Shown here piece by piece: positions 8,162 through 12,315 of a stretch of 12,315 nt of DNA. Source of the DNA: Clostridiales bacterium UBA7573. Its GTDB lineage: Bacteria > Bacillota > Clostridia > Oscillospirales > CAG-272. Under the pieces are notes generated by a model. The model did no database searches and was not told the DNA's origin. It saw nothing but the letters and a program-made list of their open reading frames with translations. A program made the position numbers and the translations under genes. Each line of letters opens with the position of its first letter. The stretch's first letter is position 1. The stretch spans positions 1-12,315 of the forward strand of contig DLLB01000095.1 in the NCBI GenBank assembly GCA_002477905.1. The letters are read 5' to 3'.

Positions 8162-8192
8162 AAAAAATGCGGCAAAGCAAACGCTTCCCGCA
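8162..8192 (-). terminator. Intrinsic terminator in the infC leader
   Basis: Stem TGCGGGAAGC with GCTTTGCCGCA (10 bp with one bulged G), loop GTTT, followed directly by six U residues (8162-8167). It lies inside the leader, before the infC start. It therefore acts as an attenuator rather than a gene-end terminator. Confidence 0.85.
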
Positions 8193-8290
8193 CAACAGAT
8201 TCCCGAAAACTCGGAAAATCAGACTTTATCAACCCGTGCGCGTGGCACACAAGGTGAGAACGGGACGTTCTGCTTTGTTTTGCATAAAAT

Positions 8291-8319
8291 AGTATAGCAT
8301 ACCGGATTCAATTTGTCAA
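8291..8319 (-). promoter_or_regulatory. Promoter 2, infC operon
   Basis: Perfect -35 TTGACA (8314-8319), 17-base spacer, -10 TATACT (8291-8296) preceded by TG one base upstream (extended -10). The predicted transcription start is near 8285. This is a near-consensus housekeeping sigma promoter placed correctly for the infC leader. Confidence 0.88.
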
Positions 8320-8357
8320 TAGGAAAAGAAAAAATTTTCAAAAAAACAATAAAGCAA

Positions 8358-8458
8358 TAAAAAGAGAGAAACAACGGTCGTACAACCCATGTCAACACGA
8401 CCGGCAAAGCCGGTACTTCCGAAGCAAAAAGCTCCGGCAGGAAGGAAGTTTCTCTCTC
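8358..8458 (-). ncRNA. Independent structured small RNA of unknown family
   Basis: The predicted transcript of promoter 1 starts at about 8458, exactly at the 5' arm of a perfect 10-bp closing stem (AGAGAGAAAC, 8448-8457, with GTTTCTCTCT, 8363-8372). The 3' arm runs into U residues (to 8359), as in an intrinsic terminator. The closed region holds hairpin A (CCGGAGC-TTTTT-GCTTCGG, 8419-8437), hairpin B (ACCGGC-TTT-GCCGGT, 8400-8414) and hairpin C (CGGTCGT with ACGACCG, 8397-8403 and 8375-8381, about 15-nt loop). B and C share bases, so they are mutually exclusive in full form. ACTTCC (8444-8449) is also complementary to GGAAGT (8415-8420). No start codon plus coding pattern is visible. It may be a free small RNA or an upstream leader of the infC operon; I do not recognise its family. 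Confidence 0.6.
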
Positions 8459-8465
8459 AGCGGAT

Positions 8466-8494
8466 AGGATAGCATAAAAATTTGTAAATGTCAA
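8466..8494 (-). promoter_or_regulatory. Promoter 1, drives the structured small RNA
   Basis: Perfect -35 TTGACA (8489-8494), 17-base spacer, -10 TATCCT (8466-8471), with the same ATGC before it as promoter 2, giving an extended -10 (TGC). The predicted start is near 8458. Its geometry is identical to promoter 2, about 175 bases downstream. Confidence 0.8.
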
Positions 8495-8524
8495 GGGCGG
8501 AATCCCCAAATCATGAAATTTCAA

Positions 8525-8541
8525 ATGCACAGCAGGTGCAT
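8525..8541 (-). terminator. Weak terminator candidate after the G1P dehydrogenase gene
   Basis: Hairpin ATGCAC-CTGCT-GTGCAT (6 bp) followed by TTTGAAATTT. The stem is AT-containing and the U-run interrupted, so it is only a candidate for ending the operon at the right. A second weak stem-loop (CCCG-TCATC-CGGG) lies just after the stop codon. No strong terminator is visible between 8495 and 8618. Confidence 0.3.
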
Positions 8542-8618
8542 GGATGTTGTAGGATGCATTCAGAAAAGAAATGGGAATCGGCGATAGAGAAACTTCCCGG
8601 ATGACGGGATGCGGAAAG

Positions 8619-9932
8619 TCAATGCTGCGTCTCTGCGCCGGTTTCGATTCCGCAGATTTTATTCCAGTCGATGGAGACGTCCAGCATCGGCAGGAGACGG
8701 GAAAGTGTCATGCGGTGTCGCATGTAGGGGTGATATTGCATACCTGCAACGGCAAGCTCGGGTGTGACGTGAATTTCCTCGATGGTCGTCGGTGCGCCTG
8801 CACGGAGCAGTAGGGCGTGCAGATCGGTTTCCGCGGGCAATTCTTCCCGTACGATCCGGCTGATCTCTCCCCAGTTTTGCCGGAGAATCTCCGGAGATGT
8901 CTCCGCTGTGACTGTCGGCGTGTTCAGTTTCTCAATATCCGCGCGGAACGCATCGCCATAGACCTCGTAAACCTTTGTCCAATCGGTTGTGTCCGCATGG
9001 AAACGCAACGGATTTGCCTGCCGCACGATTTCCTTGTATAACCGTGTGATGAGTAATGTTGCGACCGCTACTTTCCTGCCGTGGAAATCAGAGAGTTGTC
9101 CCATTTCCAGTTTCTTGACTTCCCAAAAGTGCGCCACAATATGTTCCGCACCGGAACCGGGACGGGAGCATCCGGCACATTTCATGGCAATGCCGGTTAA
9201 AACCAACGCCTCCATGATCGCGCCGGCGGCTTCTTTGCTGTTCTGGGTTACGGCGTCGGTCAAGGAGATAATTCGGTTCAGCGCCTCTTTTGTCAGATCA
9301 AACAAGCGCGGGCAGAGATACTCCCCGATGGTGAGTTGCGCAATTCTCCAGTCCACCAGTCCCACTGCTTTGGCAAGCATATCTCCGTATCCGGCGGATT
9401 TCAGGATTTGCGGCGCACTTGCGAGAATGGCAGTATCCGCAAGGATGATCTGCGGTTGCCGTGCGCGATAGGAAACCTTGAAATTATGCGCGGTAATCGG
9501 CGCGTCTCCGGATGCAAACCCGTCCATAGACGGCGCGGTGGCAAAGATCGCAAACGCACGGTCGGCGCGCAGGGACGCAAGACGGCAAATATCGTTGAGC
9601 GAACCGGTGCCGACGGATAAGATACCGCCGTGCCGTGCGGCAAGGGCACTTACGCGCTCTACCTCGGTCATATCTGCTGTGCGCAGATCGGGATAGCAAA
9701 GTTTTTCAAAGGTAAATCCGCCGTCGGAAAGAATCTGTTCGATACCGTGTGCCGCGGCAAGTGTGTTTGTATCGCACACCAGCAAGAGATCCCGCGGAAA
9801 ATGATTCGCGGAAAGAATTTCTGCCGTTTTGGCAAGATAGCCCTCTCCGATCTCCACCGCACGGATGTCGATTTTGTGCTCGCGTCCGCAAGGGCAATTC
9901 TTTAATTTTTCCATCCAAGCAGAAAGGCGCAT
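8619..9932 (-). CDS. sn-glycerol-1-phosphate dehydrogenase family (AraM/EgsA-like)
   Basis: Members reduce dihydroxyacetone phosphate to sn-glycerol-1-phosphate with NAD(P)H, a metal-dependent reaction known from archaeal lipids and from B. subtilis AraM. The 437-residue product has the NAD-binding glycine motif SVGTGSLNDICR (107-117) and TAPSMDGFASGDAP. Likely metal ligands are Asp194 (GLVDWRIAQ), His264 (GAEHIVAHFWE) and His284 (DFHGRKVA), so the active site looks intact. The N-terminus carries a Cys-rich CPCGREH (13-19), which I also associate with clostridial members. The start at 9932 was chosen because AGGAGG (9941-9946) lies 8 bases upstream; the frame extends to 10028, but that would overlap the preceding gene. 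It follows the dehydratase-like gene by 40 bases and appears to be last in that operon. Exact substrate is inferred from family. Confidence 0.88.
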   Translation of the reverse strand: MRLSAWMEKLKNCPCGREHKIDIRAVEIGEGYLAKTAEILSANHFPRDLLLVCDTNTLAAAHGIEQILSDGGFTFEKLCYPDLRTADMTEVERVSALAARHGGILSVGTGSLNDICRLASLRADRAFAIFATAPSMDGFASGDAPITAHNFKVSYRARQPQIILADTAILASAPQILKSAGYGDMLAKAVGLVDWRIAQLTIGEYLCPRLFDLTKEALNRIISLTDAVTQNSKEAAGAIMEALVLTGIAMKCAGCSRPGSGAEHIVAHFWEVKKLEMGQLSDFHGRKVAVATLLITRLYKEIVRQANPLRFHADTTDWTKVYEVYGDAFRADIEKLNTPTVTAETSPEILRQNWGEISRIVREELPAETDLHALLLRAGAPTTIEEIHVTPELAVAGMQYHPYMRHRMTLSRLLPMLDVSIDWNKICGIETGAETQH

Positions 9933-9940
9933 TACAAAAA

Positions 9941-9946
9941 CCTCCT
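9941..9946 (-). promoter_or_regulatory. Ribosome binding site fixing the G1P dehydrogenase start
   Basis: Perfect AGGAGG, 8 bases before the ATG at 9932. It decides between that start and the ATG at 10028, which would add 32 residues unlike the family and overlap the upstream gene by 56 bases. Confidence 0.85.
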
Positions 9947-9972
9947 GAAGTGTAATCGTGGAAACGAGAAAA

Positions 9973-11283
9973 TTATTTTGCAGAAGCAGTGCATACAGCT
10001 TCTGCAGGCAGTGCAGCGGCACGCGCAAAATCGGAGGAATTTCCCTCCAGCCGTTCTTTGGCGATGGACAACATGAGTTTGATCCGGTTTTGCTGATTCA
10101 CTACCGTGGCGCCGGGATCGTAGTCGATGGGGACGATATTTGCGTTCGGGTGTCGTTCCTTCACGGTACGGACCATCCCTTTGGCGACAATATGATTGGG
10201 CAGACAGCCGAACGGCTGTACCGCTACGATATTTTCATAGCCGAGTTCAATCAGCTCGATCATTTCCGCGGTCAACAGCCATCCCTCGCCCATTTTACAG
10301 CCGCGGTCGATTACGCCGTCCGCAAGGGAGGCAAGGTGCAGGAAAGAGGAAGCGGGCGTAAATCCGTTGTCTTTTGCGGCTTTGCCGAGCGCATCCTTAA
10401 TCTTCATCAGGTAATTGCGGGCGATGATGCTGACTTTCTGTATCACCCGCCCGTCTCCGTACAGACGGTAATCTTCCAAATTATCTTGCACACAGTACAG
10501 GATAAATTCCAATAACCCCGGCACCATCACTTCGCAGTCCTGCGACCATAGGAAATCCACCAGATGATTGTTTGCAAACGGCGCAAACTTTACATAAATT
10601 TCCCCAACCACGCCGACTTTCACTTTCTTTTGAGAACGGTCACAGGGAATCTGCGCAAATTCCTGCGCAATTTTGCCAAACCATTTGGTCATCGCGGCAG
10701 TGCTCAGTCCTTTGCCGTGCGAAAAGAGTTCGCATAGCCGATCTACCCAAGAATCCAGCAGTGCTTCGCTGTCTCCCTTGTGTATTTCATATGGAAGCGT
10801 TTGATTGCGTAAAAGCATCAGGAGGTCGCCGTAGGCAAGAGAAGCCATGGCGCGGCGCACCATCGGTAATGTCGGACGGAAGCCCGGACAGGATTCCAAC
10901 CCGTTAAAGTTGAGAGAGATGACCGGTACAAATCCAAGGCCGGCTTTTTCCAAAGCTTTACGGAGCAGAAAGATATAGTTTGACGCACGGCAACCGCCGC
11001 CGGTCTGCGGCATCATCAGCGCGACTTTGTGCGGATCGTAAGGACCGTTTTTAATGGTATAGATCATCTGCCCGATGCAGATGAGCGCCGGGTAACAGGT
11101 GTCGTTGTGTACATATTTCAATCCTTCGTCGATGGTGGGACGTCCTTCGATGGTCGGCACGGCAGTGTGATACCCGTAAAACTGAAAGACGCGGTTGAGC
11201 AACTTAAAATGATCCGGCGCCATATTCGGAAACAGAATGGTATAGTCCTTGCGCATTTCTTTGGTAAACTGCGGATAATCCAT
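9973..11283 (-). CDS. 2-hydroxyacyl-CoA dehydratase/HgdB-BcrC-like protein, separate polypeptide
   Basis: This 436-residue protein resembles the C-terminal dehydratase-like part of the very large activase/dehydratase fusions of anaerobes (COG3581 type). Enzymes of this superfamily use ATP-driven low-potential electrons and iron-sulfur clusters for difficult reductions or radical dehydrations. Visible blocks: DEGLKYVHNDTCYPALICIGQMI (Cys63), PQTGGGCRASNY (Cys98), GLESCPGF (Cys132), GVVGEIYVKF and VQPFGCLPNHI (Cys360); these cysteines are candidate cluster ligands. There is no signal peptide or membrane segment. An AAAGGA site lies about 11 bases before the ATG. It starts 30 bases after the stop of the activase-related gene, in the same frame, and both are normally one chain, so they probably form a complex. 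The substrate is not deducible; the anaerobic plasmalogen synthase family is one candidate. A double-cubane or benzoyl-CoA-reductase-like role is an alternative. Confidence 0.8.
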   Translation of the reverse strand: MDYPQFTKEMRKDYTILFPNMAPDHFKLLNRVFQFYGYHTAVPTIEGRPTIDEGLKYVHNDTCYPALICIGQMIYTIKNGPYDPHKVALMMPQTGGGCRASNYIFLLRKALEKAGLGFVPVISLNFNGLESCPGFRPTLPMVRRAMASLAYGDLLMLLRNQTLPYEIHKGDSEALLDSWVDRLCELFSHGKGLSTAAMTKWFGKIAQEFAQIPCDRSQKKVKVGVVGEIYVKFAPFANNHLVDFLWSQDCEVMVPGLLEFILYCVQDNLEDYRLYGDGRVIQKVSIIARNYLMKIKDALGKAAKDNGFTPASSFLHLASLADGVIDRGCKMGEGWLLTAEMIELIELGYENIVAVQPFGCLPNHIVAKGMVRTVKERHPNANIVPIDYDPGATVVNQQNRIKLMLSIAKERLEGNSSDFARAAALPAEAVCTASAK

Positions 11284-11313
11284 AAAACGCGATTTCCTTT
11301 CTTTACAGGGGAA

Positions 11314-12315
11314 TTATAAGCCTAAGCGGATAGCGGCAAACAACGAGCGCAGGCGGATCTTCACTGCGCCGAGATTTGTGATCTCATCAATTTTGATTTG
11401 CGTGTAGATTTTGTCCTGCCGTTCCAAGATTTTGCGGATCTCATCTGTGGTAATCGCGTCCACGCCGCACCCGAAGGAAACGAGCTGTACCAGATTCAGG
11501 TCGGGATCGTGCGCGTCCGCGACAAATTTTGCGGCGGCATACATTCTGGCATGATAAGTCCATTGATTCAGAACGTCTACGGGAAAACGTTCGACCTGAT
11601 CGCTGACGGAATCCTCGCTTAACACGACTGCGCCGAGCGAGCCGATCAGCTGGTCAATTCCGTGATTGATTTCTGCGTCCACATGGTAAGGACGGCTGGC
11701 AAGCACGATGACCGGCAGATGTTCGGATTTTGCTTTGGCAAGATAGGCTTTGCCGCAGACGCGGATGCGCGCCATGTGCGCGTCGTATTCCGCAAATGCG
11801 GCACTTACGGCATGCGCGACCTCCGATTTTGAAAATTTACCGAAATGCGCAGACAGCATTTCCCGCATCCGTACCACAAACGTCTTTTTCCGGTGCAGCC
11901 CAAGGTAAGGATAAAGCAATGTGACATCGCTTGGTAAGGACATATTGGCGTGAATCACTTCCGGATAGTATGCCACGACCGGACAGTTGAAATGGTTGGT
12001 TCCCTTTCCTTCATCCAAATTATAAGAAAGGCAGGGATAAAAGATGTATTTTACACCCATATCGGTAAGTGCCCGGATATGCCCGTGTACCAGTTTTGCC
12101 GGATAGCATACGGTATCGGAGGAGATGGTGCTTTGTCCTTTCAAATAGGTAGAACGATCGGACGGCGGAGAAGTGATTACTTCAAAGCCAAGATCCGTGA
12201 ACAGCGTGTGCCAGAACGGGAGCATCTCGTACAGATTCAGAACCAGCGGAATGCCGATGGTGCCGCGCGGACCTTTTTTCGGTTGATAAGCGGCAAGTAA
12301 CTGGCGCTTGTAAGC
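11314..12315 (-). CDS. Acyl-CoA dehydratase activase-related protein (DUF2229 region), 5' end off window
   Basis: The frame is open from the right edge, so the first methionine inside (12225) is not the real start: the 30 residues before it match the family (GTIGIPLVLNLYE precedes LPFWHTLFTDLGF). The visible 333 residues cover the DUF2229 region, with SSDTVCYPAKLVHGHI (Cys70 of the visible part), YIFYPCLSYN (Cys95), NCPVVAYYPE (Cys111), VLASRPYHVDAEINHGID and SFGCGVDAITTDEI (Cys283). The family usually has one or two ASKHA-type ATPase activase domains before this part, which would lie outside the window. In relatives the chain continues directly into the HgdB-like domain; here it ends with a TAA. 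Likely role: ATP-dependent electron injection into the downstream partner. Cluster ligation by these cysteines is inference. Confidence 0.82.
   Translation of the reverse strand, partial: AYKRQLLAAYQPKKGPRGTIGIPLVLNLYEMLPFWHTLFTDLGFEVITSPPSDRSTYLKGQSTISSDTVCYPAKLVHGHIRALTDMGVKYIFYPCLSYNLDEGKGTNHFNCPVVAYYPEVIHANMSLPSDVTLLYPYLGLHRKKTFVVRMREMLSAHFGKFSKSEVAHAVSAAFAEYDAHMARIRVCGKAYLAKAKSEHLPVIVLASRPYHVDAEINHGIDQLIGSLGAVVLSEDSVSDQVERFPVDVLNQWTYHARMYAAAKFVADAHDPDLNLVQLVSFGCGVDAITTDEIRKILERQDKIYTQIKIDEITNLGAVKIRLRSLFAAIRLGL

Larger units (their letters stand above)
8131..8285 (-). ncRNA. infC 5' leader, probable L20-type attenuator
   Basis: This is the roughly 155-nt untranslated leader from the predicted start of promoter 2 to infC. 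In order it contains a hairpin GAACG-TCC-CGTTC, a second hairpin GTGTGC-CAC-GCGCAC flanked by TCACC and GGGTTGA segments, a TTCCGA/TCGGGAA hairpin, and an intrinsic terminator (8162-8192) ending about 17 bases before the ribosome binding site. The segment TTTCCG (8212-8217) could pair with either CGGGAA copy (8200-8205 or 8185-8190), and the second choice would break the terminator stem. In B. subtilis and relatives the infC-rpmI-rplT operon is controlled by an L20-binding leader with a terminator at its 3' end. Position and architecture fit; I cannot confirm the consensus without a covariance-model search. Confidence 0.65.

Noticed and set aside
7588..8163. Plus-strand 191-codon open frame antisense to infC
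   Set aside because: It is composed of the reverse frame of a certain infC gene, with no recognisable domain.
8131..8250. 40-codon N-terminal extension of IF-3 starting at the ATG at 8250
   Set aside because: It would run through the leader hairpins, the intrinsic terminator and the ribosome binding site, and has no resemblance to IF-3.
8358..8458. T-box, TPP or other known riboswitch
   Set aside because: The CTGAGA at the start recalls a TPP motif, but the other conserved TPP segments and the T-box sequence are absent.
9933..10028. N-terminal extension of the G1P dehydrogenase to an ATG at 10028
   Set aside because: It overlaps the upstream gene, and a perfect AGGAGG supports the start at 9932.
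9958..10515. Plus-strand 185-codon open frame antisense to the HgdB-like gene
   Set aside because: Shadow of a well-supported gene; no domain or ribosome binding site evidence.
11284..11316. Pseudogene or frameshift in the activase/dehydratase pair
   Set aside because: Both frames are intact, no shift is needed, and the downstream gene has its own ribosome binding site; a natural split is simpler.

Overview
This window looks like a chromosomal segment of an anaerobic low-GC-lineage Gram-positive bacterium (Firmicutes/Bacillota, class Clostridia). Base composition is moderate, roughly half G+C by eye, which would fit an Oscillospiraceae-like gut or rumen clostridium; that placement is inference. 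The clues are the infC-rpmI-rplT operon with an upstream attenuator-like leader, the dprA-topA-trmFO order typical of Clostridia, AGGAGG-type ribosome binding sites, TTGACA/TATAAT-type promoters, and an oxygen-sensitive 2-hydroxyacyl-CoA dehydratase/activase-type protein pair. Every gene is on the minus strand, so transcription runs from the right edge to the left edge.

Right third (12315 to 8619): the 3' part of an activase-related protein (DUF2229-type region), then a separate HgdB/BcrC-like dehydratase-type protein, then an AraM/EgsA-type sn-glycerol-1-phosphate dehydrogenase. They are closely spaced (30 and 40 bases) and look like one operon. The first two correspond to halves of a protein usually seen as one very large polypeptide. 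That family includes, as I recall, the anaerobic plasmalogen synthase of clostridia, so an ether-lipid or glycerophospholipid role is the most interesting hypothesis.

Middle (8618 to 6798): a 488-base intergenic region holds two strong promoters. The first drives what looks like an independent structured RNA of about 100 nt, with its 5' end at a 10-bp closing stem and a U-run after the 3' arm. The second drives a roughly 155-nt leader ending in a clear intrinsic terminator just before the ribosome binding site of infC, consistent with the L20 autoregulatory leader. infC (IF-3) appears to start at a rare AUC codon. A 215-base spacer full of perfect hairpins separates infC from rpmI (bL35), followed by rplT (bL20).

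Left half (6797 to 1): after a hairpin and a possible weak promoter come a SpoU/TrmH-family rRNA methyltransferase, dprA (with an unusually long linker), topA (four C-terminal zinc ribbons), trmFO (14-base overlap with topA) and plsX, which runs off the left edge. This is an informational/housekeeping cluster (translation, DNA uptake and topology, tRNA modification) leading into phospholipid synthesis. I saw no tRNA or rRNA gene, CRISPR array, insertion sequence or prophage signature.
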